A stretch of DNA of 64,000 nucleotides from a virus. Shown here one piece after another: positions 46,560 through 53,921 of this stretch. The DNA is taken from positions 62,001-126,000 of IMG/VR virus record IMGVR_UViG_3300042922_000982. One strand, 5' to 3'. Both the position numbers and the translations under genes were made by a program. Position 1 is the first letter of the stretch; each line of letters opens with the position of its first letter. The notes under the pieces are model-generated. The model had not been told where the DNA came from. It saw only the letters and a list, made by a program, of their open reading frames with translations, and did not search any database.

Positions 46560-48215
46560 TTACGCGGGCTCCTCGCTGCCGTCGGGGTTCACCTTGGGCA
46601 AGCTGGGGGGCGCTGCGCCCTGCGGGGCGCCTTGATCGCCCTGGGCGGCCTGCTGGCCACCGGGGGCGCCTTGCTGGGCATCCTGGCCGCCGTCCTGGCC
46701 GCCTTGATCGCCATCGTCGCCGTTCATCATGCCCTGCGCTTGCAGGTCGGCCTGCTTGTACATCTGCCACGCCTGGAACAGGGTCGGATCCTTGGGGATG
46801 TCGCCCCAGAATTGCTCCTCGGGGACGGCTTTCAGGTCGAATTCGGCGCGCACCTCGTTGACGGTCTTGATGCCCGCCTGCATGAACTTGGTGGCGGTGT
46901 CGACCTTGGTGCTGACCTGATCGGGGTCGAGGCCGGTCCAGGCGAATTCCAGCTCGCCTGAAGGGTCGAGCCGCGACATGATGTCGTCGTTGATGCCCGA
47001 TTGCAGGCGGTTGAGCAGGGGGATCAGGCCCTTCGATTGGCTGTGAACGAGCGTGGCCTCGTTGTTGCCCTGGTTGCCGAGCCCGCCCGGCTCGCCCGCG
47101 CCCTTGGCGCCGAAGCCGATCTCCTCGCGATCGCACTGGTAGAGCGCGCAGATGATCGTGATCAAGAAATCGAGCCACTCGTGGAACTCCATGTCCTTGT
47201 TGCTGTTCTTGATGCTCGTCCAGTTGACGCCCTTGCCCTCCTTGAAGGCCATGACCGGCACGCGGTGGCTGTTGCCGACGCCGGAGACCATGGCGTTCCA
47301 GTAGCGCGTGAAGTTCTCAAGCTGCTCGGAGGTGTACTGGCCCATCAGGCTCAAGACGCCCTCGGGGATGTTGCCGTGGGTGAAGTAACGGCTGTTGTAG
47401 GTCATGGAATTCAAGAAGCCGGTCACGGTCTCGATCATGCCCTCGACCTCGCTGAAGCCGTAGCCGTTGGCCGTCAGGTCGGTGCGCGGGTTGCGGATCC
47501 AGTAGGCCAGCTCGCGATCGGTGAAATCGGCGTAGGGCTGGCCGTTGACGATCTGCACGAAGGCGATCTCGTCGGATTCGTCGTGGGGGACGCCGCCGTA
47601 CCCGGCGCCGCGCATGCCGACCACCGACGCCATGTTGGCGTTCAAGAATCCGGCGTTGGCGCGGTAGCCGGGCGCGGCGATCTCGATGGTCGCGCCGTCG
47701 ACCGCGAACCAATCGAACAGGGCGCCCTTGGCATCGTCGCGAATTTCGATGGCCATGGCGTCCAGGTTGAGCGTGTCGCGGACGATCGCGCGCAGGAACG
47801 GATCCAGGCTGGGCCGCTTGCCCTTCTCGGGGGGCGCCACGCCGCACTTGAGGATGGTCTCCTCGTAGGCGCGCATCAGCTTCTTGGCCGCCGGGCCCGT
47901 GCGCTGATCGCGGTCCTTCATGCGCACCTCGAAGCCCATGTCGCCTTCGTAGTGCGGGCGGCGGGCGAAGCGGGCCACCTGGTTCTGGCGGGTCAGGATC
48001 ACCGCGCCGATCGGCTGGCAGGCGCGGGCCACCTCGCGCAGGGTGTGCAGGCTGAGGCTGTTGGCCTGGCGCGGGCGCGTGCCCATCACCTGCCACATGA
48101 CGTTGGTGGGGTCGTAGAGGTGCGCGTGCAGGGGGTTGATCGCGCCCGGCTGGGCCTGCGCCTGCGTCTGCGCCGCCTTGCCGCGTGCCAGCTTGTCCTT
48201 GTGCTTCTTCGCCAT
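46560..48215 (-). CDS. Portal protein, 551 aa
   Basis: Start at 48215 behind GGAGGCCCC. Portal-family features: a long alpha/beta core with ANGYGFSEVEGMIETVTGFL, NIPEGVLSLMG, and FHEWLDFLITIICALYQCD typical of the portal wing-stem region, then a glutamine/glycine-rich disordered tail (GQDAQQGAPGGQQAAQGD). The portal ring forms the DNA channel at the head vertex and docks the terminase. Position upstream of the MuF gene fits. Resembles the HK97-type portal class, though the subclass is not certain. Confidence 0.85.
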   Translation of the reverse strand: MAKKHKDKLARGKAAQTQAQAQPGAINPLHAHLYDPTNVMWQVMGTRPRQANSLSLHTLREVARACQPIGAVILTRQNQVARFARRPHYEGDMGFEVRMKDRDQRTGPAAKKLMRAYEETILKCGVAPPEKGKRPSLDPFLRAIVRDTLNLDAMAIEIRDDAKGALFDWFAVDGATIEIAAPGYRANAGFLNANMASVVGMRGAGYGGVPHDESDEIAFVQIVNGQPYADFTDRELAYWIRNPRTDLTANGYGFSEVEGMIETVTGFLNSMTYNSRYFTHGNIPEGVLSLMGQYTSEQLENFTRYWNAMVSGVGNSHRVPVMAFKEGKGVNWTSIKNSNKDMEFHEWLDFLITIICALYQCDREEIGFGAKGAGEPGGLGNQGNNEATLVHSQSKGLIPLLNRLQSGINDDIMSRLDPSGELEFAWTGLDPDQVSTKVDTATKFMQAGIKTVNEVRAEFDLKAVPEEQFWGDIPKDPTLFQAWQMYKQADLQAQGMMNGDDGDQGGQDGGQDAQQGAPGGQQAAQGDQGAPQGAAPPSLPKVNPDGSEEPA

Positions 48216-48237
48216 GGGGCCTCCGGTGATCAAAACG

Positions 48238-48277
48238 GCTGGGGGTGGGAATGCCAAGCAAGCACCCCACCCCCAGC
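48238..48277 (-). terminator. Intrinsic terminator before the portal gene
   Basis: GCTGGGGGTGGG and CCCACCCCCAGC pair perfectly; minus strand continues CGTTTTG. A smaller hairpin (CCCGCTGG/CCAGCGGG) lies just upstream. Confidence 0.75.
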
Positions 48278-48282
48278 TTACC
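48273..48282 (-). promoter_or_regulatory. -10 promoter overlapping the terminator
   Basis: Minus strand GG-TAAGCT-GG; its last bases are the first of the terminator stem. Start near 48268 would leave an incomplete hairpin, giving a 53-nt leader to the portal gene. Confidence 0.4.
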
Positions 48283-48320
48283 TCTACCCGCTGGCACCCA
48301 GCGGGCGTTTCGCCACCGAC

Positions 48321-49505
48321 TTACTCGGCGATCGCCCCGCTCTCGTCGGTGGGGGCCGCCGCCGGGGCGTCCGGGGCGTCCGGCGCCTCGCCCTTGGCCG
48401 CGCGGGCGCGGCGCTTCTCCTCGAGGGTGAGCGGGCGCTCGTGCCCCTTGCGGATCAAGCAGGTGTAACAGGCGTTGCAGCGCTGGCGCGCCACCACCTT
48501 GTCGTGCCCGCAATTGCCGCACACCACCCCGGCCGCCGATTGGCGCGGCGCCTTCGGCTCCTTGGCCGCCTTCGGCTCCTTGGCGGGCTTGGGTTCCTTG
48601 GCCGCCTTGGGCGCCTTCTCCTTCTTGGGGGCGGGCGCGGTGCCGTCGGGCGTGGTCCAGGTGGCCTTGCCCTTGGCCGGGGCGGGCGCGGTGAAGGGCT
48701 GTTCGATGACCGGCACCATCTCGCCGGTCGCTGCGTAGGGGCCGCTGGCCTTCTTCGGCTCGGCGATCGCCGCTTCGGCCGCCTCGCGGGTGGGGTAGAA
48801 GTTGTGGGGGCCGGGCACCTCGGCGTTCACGTACAGCGGCACCACGATCGTCTGGCCGTCGACCTCGTCGTGGCAGTAGCCGATCGGCTCGCGCTCCACC
48901 ACGCCCATGTCGGTGGCGATCGCCTCAAGGGCCGGGCCCTCGGCGGTGGCCAGGTGGGCATCCTGGGCGGCCTGGTGCGACGCGATCGCCAGGTCGGCGC
49001 CCGCCTGCTCGGCCGGGGTGGGGAAGGCGTCGGCCTGCAACTCGGCCTCGGAGAGCGTGGTGTCCTCGGCGTGGGGCGGGGTCGCCATGGCCGCGAGGGC
49101 CGCCTTGTTCTTCTTGCTGCGCACGGCCACCGGCTCATCGGCCGCCGGGGCCGCCTCGGGCTCGGCGATCGCCGCCTTGGCCTTCTTGGCCTTGGGGGCC
49201 GGGGCCTCGGTGTCGGCGGGCTCGTCGGCGTCGGTGTAGGCGGGCAGGTCGAGCACGTCGGCGAGATCCGGGTGCTTCTCGGCCATGATCACGCCGTAGG
49301 CGGTCGCGTAGGTGTTGTCGATGCTGACGTTGTAGTGCGTGCGCAGGTGCTTGAAGATGCCGCGCGGGGAGAGCTTCTGGCCCTCGGAGGCGGCCTGGAT
49401 GGCGCATTGGGTGAACTGGTTGGCGACCTTGGGGTTGCGGTCGTTGTAGCGCGCCACGTAGGCGCGGGATTCCTTGGTGATGGTGATGGCGTTCTGGGTG
49501 ACCAT
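48321..49505 (-). CDS. Ala/Pro/Lys-rich protein with zinc ribbon, 394 aa
   Basis: ATG at 49505 behind GAGAGGAGAACCCCGTCA. First 100 residues form a helical domain (ESRAYVARYNDRNPKVANQF; SPRGIFKHLRTHYNVSID). The middle is low-complexity with KEPKAAKEPKAPRQ repeats. Near residue 340 a zinc ribbon appears, CGNCGHDK then CNACYTCLIRKG. Directly upstream of the portal, so a scaffold, packaging or DNA-contact role is possible. No family recognised. Confidence 0.7.
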   Translation of the reverse strand: MVTQNAITITKESRAYVARYNDRNPKVANQFTQCAIQAASEGQKLSPRGIFKHLRTHYNVSIDNTYATAYGVIMAEKHPDLADVLDLPAYTDADEPADTEAPAPKAKKAKAAIAEPEAAPAADEPVAVRSKKNKAALAAMATPPHAEDTTLSEAELQADAFPTPAEQAGADLAIASHQAAQDAHLATAEGPALEAIATDMGVVEREPIGYCHDEVDGQTIVVPLYVNAEVPGPHNFYPTREAAEAAIAEPKKASGPYAATGEMVPVIEQPFTAPAPAKGKATWTTPDGTAPAPKKEKAPKAAKEPKPAKEPKAAKEPKAPRQSAAGVVCGNCGHDKVVARQRCNACYTCLIRKGHERPLTLEEKRRARAAKGEAPDAPDAPAAAPTDESGAIAE

Positions 49506-49627
49506 TGACGGGGTTCTCCTCTCGGTGTATAGTGGGGCCTTGCAACCTTTCCATGGCGGAAAGGCAGCGGTTCTCCGTAGGGCCTGGGATCTTGGCGGTT
49601 CCCTTGCCCGAAGAAGATGGGTCGGTT

Positions 49628-49894
49628 TCACCGGCCCTTTTTCTTTGACCATTTCCTGATGCGGCGCTCCGCGCGCTCGCGGCGCGCCGCCTCCCGCTTC
49701 TCGGCCCGGCGCTCGGCCCGATTGCGTGCGGCGCGGCGCGCAGCCTTCGTGGGCGGCTTGGGGAGGGCGATCGCCGGGGGCGTGAGCACATAGCTCGCAG
49801 GCACCGCCAGCGCCTGCGTCACCACCCGCTCGACCCAGGCCATCGCGGCCTTGAAATCGAGGCCCAGCGCGGCGGCGTCCGGCCGGTGGCTCAC
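49628..49894 (-). CDS. Hypothetical basic protein, 88 aa
   Basis: GTG at 49894 in a GTGA overlap with the upstream gene. Helical N-terminal half (AAMAWVERVVTQALAVPASY) and a strongly basic C-terminal helix (RRAARNRAERRAEKREAARR). A GGG-CGGT hairpin follows the stop. No family recognised. Confidence 0.6.
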   Translation of the reverse strand: MSHRPDAAALGLDFKAAMAWVERVVTQALAVPASYVLTPPAIALPKPPTKAARRAARNRAERRAEKREAARRERAERRIRKWSKKKGR

Positions 49895-50115
49895 TTCTTC
49901 TTGCCGCGCTGGCTGGCGCGGGCCTTGCGGGCGCGCTTGCCCGCCTGTCGTGCCTTGCCCTTACCGCGCGGCACACCCGCCCCGGCGCTGGGGGCCCGGC
50001 GCTCAGCGTAGACCGGGCGGCTGGCCAACGGATCGCCCATGGCCAGCGCGAGCGTGCCGAGCACGGCCAGCGACAAGGTGGGGCTCTGCTGGTAGGCGGG
50101 GGGCGTGTTCATCAT
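49891..50115 (-). CDS. Small protein with hydrophobic N-terminus, 74 aa
   Basis: First of two adjacent ATGs overlaps the upstream stop (ATGATGA). A hydrophobic stretch SLAVLGTLALAMG could be a weak membrane or signal segment; the C-terminal half is very basic (GKGKARQAGKRARKARASQ). Unknown function. Confidence 0.55.
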   Translation of the reverse strand: MMNTPPAYQQSPTLSLAVLGTLALAMGDPLASRPVYAERRAPSAGAGVPRGKGKARQAGKRARKARASQRGKKK

Positions 50116-50351
50116 GGCGTGTTCTCCAGGCCGTTGTAGGCGATCGCTATCGGGAAGGTCTGGTCGGGGGCGCCGGTATGGCTGAAGTAGGGCACCTCGC
50201 GGTGGCCGATGCGCACCACCCCGCGCTCGCTGCACGAGCCGTCCGGGTGCACGCGGCGCTCACGGCACTCGACGGCGATCGCGGGCGGCAGGGTGAAGGC
50301 TGGCGCGCCGGGAATCACCGGCTCGTCGTGCACGGCGGGCCCACTACGCAT
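50112..50351 (-). CDS. Hypothetical protein, 79 aa
   Basis: ATG overlaps the stop of the upstream gene by 8 nt. Beta-leaning (APAFTLPPAIAVECRERRV) with two Cys. No family recognised. Confidence 0.6.
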   Translation of the reverse strand: MRSGPAVHDEPVIPGAPAFTLPPAIAVECRERRVHPDGSCSERGVVRIGHREVPYFSHTGAPDQTFPIAIAYNGLENTP

Positions 50352-50745
50352 AGGGGCCGTCCTTCTCCATCGGCAAGCTGGCTATGAGCGCCTGCGCGAT
50401 CGCCATGGCCTCCATGGCCGCCATGCGGGCCAGGCGCGGGTTGCCGCGCATCCCGCTTTCAAGCAACGTCTGAACGGAGGGGTGCAGCGACACCAGCGGC
50501 TCGCCGTGCATCATGGCGTGGAGCGTGGTGCCCGCCTCCACCTTCAGCGGAATGATGGGCATCTGCTGCATCTGCCGGGCCATCTCGGCCGTGTGGCCCG
50601 GCGGCGTGGGCAGGGGCAGCGAGAAGGGGGCGCGGCGCACCGTCAAGGGGCGCGAGATGTGCGGGTGCTCGGTGAGCATGTGCGTCTCGTAGTCGGCGGC
50701 CGAATCGGCCACCTGCTTGCAAGACGGGCACCGGAAGCTTGGCAT
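50344..50745 (-). CDS. C2H2 zinc-finger protein, 133 aa
   Basis: ATG at 50745 in CAAGGAGAACCGCCATG. Residues 6-27 form a C2H2-like finger, CPSCKQVADSAADYETHMLT plus a further His. The rest is Met/Pro-rich and helical (GNPRLARMAAMEAMAIAQAL). First gene of a transcription unit with its own promoter. Confidence 0.65.
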   Translation of the reverse strand: MPSFRCPSCKQVADSAADYETHMLTEHPHISRPLTVRRAPFSLPLPTPPGHTAEMARQMQQMPIIPLKVEAGTTLHAMMHGEPLVSLHPSVQTLLESGMRGNPRLARMAAMEAMAIAQALIASLPMEKDGPYA

Positions 50746-50783
50746 GGCGGTTCTCCTTGGCGGTGGGGTTGTCGAATTGACGA

Positions 50784-50793
50784 GCATTGTAGC
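50784..50793 (-). promoter_or_regulatory. -10 promoter after terminator
   Basis: Minus strand GC-TACAAT-GC, start near 50779, leader 34 nt to the zinc-finger gene. It follows the hairpin at 50804-50842 directly. Confidence 0.45.
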
Positions 50794-50803
50794 GGAAAGA
50801 CGA

Positions 50804-50842
50804 GCCGCCGGGAAGTCCCTGCGGTGAGGGTTTCCCGGCGGC
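50804..50842 (-). terminator. Intrinsic terminator
   Basis: GCCGCCGGGAA and TTCCCGGCGGC form an 11-bp stem around a 17-nt loop; minus strand continues TCGTCTTT. Closes the unit ending with the nucleotidyltransferase-like gene. Confidence 0.65.
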
Positions 50843-50902
50843 GGCGCCTTCGTTCTAGTCGTTGCGGGCGATCGCCCGATTGTGACGAATTAGTCCGTCA
50901 GA

Positions 50903-51397
50903 TCAGGTGCCGGGGGGCGTCTGGGGGACGCCCCCGCGCCGATCGGCATCGAACACCCAGTCCGGGGTGCTATCGAGCCGCAGCCGGGGCGCCTCGCGGT
51001 ACGGGTCGGCCTCGTGGAGCGCCTGCACCTGGAAGTCGATGTTGCGCCGGTAGCGGTTGGACAACTGGCGCGATTGCTTGAGGTTGTCGTAGGCCCGGCG
51101 GTGCTCCCACGCCTCGGAATCGTTGGCGGCGCTCGTGATGGCCGAGCGCACGCGCACGTCCGTCACGCCGGGGATCCCGTAGAAGCGGGCCATCTCGTCG
51201 TCCTCGAGGACGACGCGTATGTCGAAATCGCGCGGCTGGGCGTCGGTGAGCGCCCCGCCGACCAGGTACACGGGCGCGCCGTAGCGCGCGGCGATGCTGT
51301 TCGCCTGGCGCCGGAACTTGAGGGCGAACCAGGTGTGGGCGGGGATGCCCTCGTCGGGGGCGGCGGGGGCGGCGGGGGTTGTCGTCTGGGGGTCCAT
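50903..51397 (-). CDS. Nucleotidyltransferase-fold protein, 164 aa
   Basis: The stretch APVYLVGGALTDAQPRDFDI followed by RVVLEDDEMARF fits the nucleotidyltransferase superfamily: a GG loop, then a D-x-D metal pair. A third acidic strand (NIDFQVQ) comes about 80 residues later. Minimal family members act as antitoxin-like MNT enzymes or add nucleotides to RNA or proteins. It is too short for a CCA-adding enzyme, although tRNA-like genes lie in the same genome. ATG behind CGGAGGTAGCCCC. Confidence 0.7.
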   Translation of the reverse strand: MDPQTTTPAAPAAPDEGIPAHTWFALKFRRQANSIAARYGAPVYLVGGALTDAQPRDFDIRVVLEDDEMARFYGIPGVTDVRVRSAITSAANDSEAWEHRRAYDNLKQSRQLSNRYRRNIDFQVQALHEADPYREAPRLRLDSTPDWVFDADRRGGVPQTPPGT

Positions 51398-51401
51398 GGG
51401 G

Positions 51402-51629
51402 CTACCTCCGGATCAAGCGAATGGCCAGGGCGGCGATATCGGCGCCGTAGGCCGCCAGGCTCAGCACGGTGTCTTTGTCCAGGGGGGCGTCGGCGCGGGC
51501 CATGGCGTCCGCGCGGGCGGCCACCGCCTTGGCGGCCGAGGCGATGCTGTTGAGCACCCCGCGCTGGGCGATCGTCGCGTTTCGGGCGTCCTCGGCGCGG
51601 GTGGTGGGGTCGTGGGGGTTACTGGGCAC
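51402..51629 (-). CDS. Hypothetical helical protein, 75 aa
   Basis: ATG overlaps the upstream gene by 11 nt. Ala-rich helices (IASAAKAVAARADAMARADA) and a hydrophobic C-terminal helix (LAAYGADIAALAIRLIRR) that may be amphipathic. No family recognised. Confidence 0.6.
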   Translation of the reverse strand: MPSNPHDPTTRAEDARNATIAQRGVLNSIASAAKAVAARADAMARADAPLDKDTVLSLAAYGADIAALAIRLIRR

Positions 51630-52191
51630 GGGCGGCCTCCTTGCGGCGTTGCATGAGGATGTCGGACACGGCCGTGGCGCACACGAAGGTCGCCTGGCCG
51701 CACTTGTGGGCGCGAATCTGGCCGCGCCGGATGCGGCAGTGAAGCCCGCTCTTGGTGTAGCCCAGCCGCTTGGCCGCCTCGGCGATCGGCAGCGCGGGCC
51801 ACGGGGGCGGGGCGTACTCGGCGCGCAACTTGTCCGCGTCGGCGGGGTCGAGGAACAGGAACTTGCCCTCGCCCGTGAGCGTGAAGCCGCGCCGCTTGAT
51901 CAGGCCGTTGAGCCCCCACGGATTCACACCCAGCTCGCGCGCCAGGTGCCGCACCGGGACGCCGTGGCGGTTGGCCTTGATGCCGTAGCGATCGCAGGCG
52001 CCGTAGAGCGCGCGCAGGTTGACCACGATGCCCCAGCGCTCGGCGAGCGTCTTGAGGATCACGCTGTAGTGCTCCAGCCCGTACACATCGGTCAGGTAGT
52101 CGCGGGCCTCCTGGCACCACGGCGCGCGCTTGCCCGTAGACTTGGGCCCGATCGCGCGCGGGCGGCTCGGGATGTTGTCCTTAACCGGCAT
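51619..52191 (-). CDS. Helix-turn-helix protein, paralog C of a triplet, 190 aa
   Basis: ATG behind GGAGGTATCCC. The first third (CQEARDYLTDVYGLEHY ... LYGACDRYGIKANRHG) and the last third (PIAEAAKRLGYTKSGLHC ... FVCATAVSDILM) match the two genes upstream in the same order. The C-terminal block has the shape of a MerR/excisionase-type helix-turn-helix, a helix plus reading helix followed by a short wing. Probably DNA-binding; target unknown. Confidence 0.75.
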   Translation of the reverse strand: MPVKDNIPSRPRAIGPKSTGKRAPWCQEARDYLTDVYGLEHYSVILKTLAERWGIVVNLRALYGACDRYGIKANRHGVPVRHLARELGVNPWGLNGLIKRRGFTLTGEGKFLFLDPADADKLRAEYAPPPWPALPIAEAAKRLGYTKSGLHCRIRRGQIRAHKCGQATFVCATAVSDILMQRRKEAARAQ

Positions 52192-52822
52192 GGGATACCT
52201 CCTTGGCCTTCGCCCGCTTGCGCCGCATGTGCTCGCGGCCGATCTCGCGCGTGCGCGCCCGCTGAATTTCGGGATCGCGCTCGGCGTACGCCCGCTGGGC
52301 CGCGCGGTTGGCGATCGCCTTGTCGGACACCGCCGTGGCGCACACCACCCAGGCGAAGCCGACCTTCTGCCCCTTGAGCCGCCCCTGCCGCAGCATCAAG
52401 ATGATCGCGGAGCGGGTGTAGCCCAGGCGGCGGGCGGCCTCTTCGGCCGTCATGTGCGGGTAGGTGGGTCGCGCGTACTTGGCGCGCAACATCTCGGCGA
52501 CCTCGTGGGTGACGAAGCGGTACTTGCCGCTCCCCCGGACCTCGTGCCCATGGCGACCCAGCCAGTTGCGCAGCGCCGGGGCGGCCACCCCCAACTCGGC
52601 TGCGAGGTCGGCGACGCAGGGGCCGTGACGGCCGTGCGCCGTGATGCCGAACCGGCGGGCCGCGCCCTCGACCGAATCGCGCGTGGCGCGGATGCCGTAG
52701 AGCTGGCGCAGCGATCGCGCGATGTCCACGGCCAGGCGCAATCCGTAATGCTCGATCAGGTAGTCCTTGGCCTGCGGGTGATCATCCCACATGACGTGGC
52801 CCTTGGGGCGGTTGCCGGGCAT
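52181..52822 (-). CDS. Helix-turn-helix protein, paralog B of a triplet, 213 aa
   Basis: TGATG overlap with the upstream paralog. N-terminal block QAKDYLIEHYGLRLAVDIAR and GAARRFGITAHGRHG, middle VADLAAELGVAAPALRNWLG (a second helix-turn-helix candidate), C-terminal block TAEEAARRLGYTRSAIILML with VVCATAVSDKAI. The end is a basic helix (IGREHMRRKRAKAKE). Role as paralog C. Confidence 0.75.
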   Translation of the reverse strand: MPGNRPKGHVMWDDHPQAKDYLIEHYGLRLAVDIARSLRQLYGIRATRDSVEGAARRFGITAHGRHGPCVADLAAELGVAAPALRNWLGRHGHEVRGSGKYRFVTHEVAEMLRAKYARPTYPHMTAEEAARRLGYTRSAIILMLRQGRLKGQKVGFAWVVCATAVSDKAIANRAAQRAYAERDPEIQRARTREIGREHMRRKRAKAKEVSHAG

Positions 52823-53433
52823 CAGCGGGCCTCCTTTCCTGCGATCGCCAGCTCGCGCTGCCGGGCCATGAGGATGTTCGACACGCCCGTCGCGCAGATG
52901 TGCACCGTGCGCCCCACCCGCGCGGCCTTCAACTCGCCGCGCGCCACCATGTTCATGATCGCGTCGCGGTGGTAGTGCAGCCGCTTGGCGGCCTCCTTGA
53001 GCGGGATGGTCGCGAAGGCGGGCTTGCGGTAGTGCGCGCGCACCTGCTCGGCCAACTCGTCCGGAATGATGCGGTGGCGCCGTTCGCTGCGCGTGGCGGC
53101 GGCCGGGCCCCCGAGCTTGAGCAGCGTGCGGTTCATGCACGGCACCGAAATGCCGCACTCGCGGGCCAGCATGGCGCCCGTCAGGCCGTAGCGCCGCGAC
53201 TTGATGCCGTAGCGTTGCGCCACGCCGTTGAGCGAGGCCGTCTCGACGTGCAGGCCCCAGCGGGCCTTGATCTCGGCGCACAACTCCGGGCCGGGCCGCG
53301 TGCCGTACTGGTCGATCACGAAATCGAGCAATCCGGGCACGCTGCGCCACCGGACGTAGGCGCAGGGCTTGCGCTTCTTCTTGGCGGCGGGCTCGCGCGT
53401 CTTTCGGGCGGGCTTGGCGGGGTTGGGGATCAC
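52822..53433 (-). CDS. Helix-turn-helix protein, paralog A of a triplet, 203 aa
   Basis: GTG at 53433 in a GTGA overlap with the upstream gene. A basic N-terminal extension (KTREPAAKKKRKP) precedes the shared blocks LLDFVIDQYGTRPGPELCAE, GVAQRYGIKSRRYG, MLARECGISVPCMNRTLL and PLKEAAKRLHYHRDAIMNMV with VHICATGVSNILM. Tandem triplication with strong divergence suggests three DNA targets or a hetero-oligomer. Confidence 0.75.
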   Translation of the reverse strand: MIPNPAKPARKTREPAAKKKRKPCAYVRWRSVPGLLDFVIDQYGTRPGPELCAEIKARWGLHVETASLNGVAQRYGIKSRRYGLTGAMLARECGISVPCMNRTLLKLGGPAAATRSERRHRIIPDELAEQVRAHYRKPAFATIPLKEAAKRLHYHRDAIMNMVARGELKAARVGRTVHICATGVSNILMARQRELAIAGKEAR

Positions 53434-53918
53434 TTGGCGGTTCTCCTCTCGTACAGGTGCGCGGCGCCAAACGGGACGCACGCGCTGGCGTTGCGGCTGC
53501 ACATGTAGCCGGTGTACGCCTCGGCGTAAGGGGTTGAATGGACACAGGTGGCGCACGGGGCCGCCACCTCGGGCTCGGCCTGCGCCTCGGCGGCGGCGAT
53601 CGCCTCCATCTCGGCGAGGGACGGGGGCGGCGGGCCCACGTCGCGCAACTTCTTCCCGCGCGGCTCGTAGCGGGGGTCGGACACGTCGAGGACGTAGTAC
53701 CCCGGCACGCACGTCTCGCAGCGGTTCGCCCCGTAGTAGGGCGGCCAGAACCGCACGGCGCACTCCACGCACGAGACGCGCGTGCCGGGCGGCGGCGCAC
53801 CCGGCGATCGCCGCCGCCGGATCGCCTTCCCGCCCGGATTCTTCAGCGACGGCTTCGTCAGGGCCACGCCCCGGCCGATCGCCGCCGCCACGATGTAGTC
53901 CTTCGCGTCGCGCAGCAT
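53430..53918 (-). CDS. Zinc-finger protein with tail shared with the 917-aa protein, 162 aa
   Basis: Starts 3 nt after the upstream stop. A middle zinc site (CVECAVRF ... CETC) and a C-terminal unit CATCVHSTPYAEAYTG, CSRNASACVPFGAAHLYE that matches the C-terminus of the preceding protein (CGSCANARVNADAYTG, CLRNASACGPRGAALLHE). Basic N-terminus. The duplicated tail may be a targeting or partner-binding module. Confidence 0.65.
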   Translation of the reverse strand: MLRDAKDYIVAAAIGRGVALTKPSLKNPGGKAIRRRRSPGAPPPGTRVSCVECAVRFWPPYYGANRCETCVPGYYVLDVSDPRYEPRGKKLRDVGPPPPSLAEMEAIAAAEAQAEPEVAAPCATCVHSTPYAEAYTGYMCSRNASACVPFGAAHLYERRTAK

Positions 53919-53921
53919 GGG

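Noticed and set aside
47001-49508. Plus-strand open frame of 835 codons
   Set aside because: Opposes the portal and the 394-aa gene; low-complexity Gly/Leu/Arg translation caused by GC-rich codons on the other strand.
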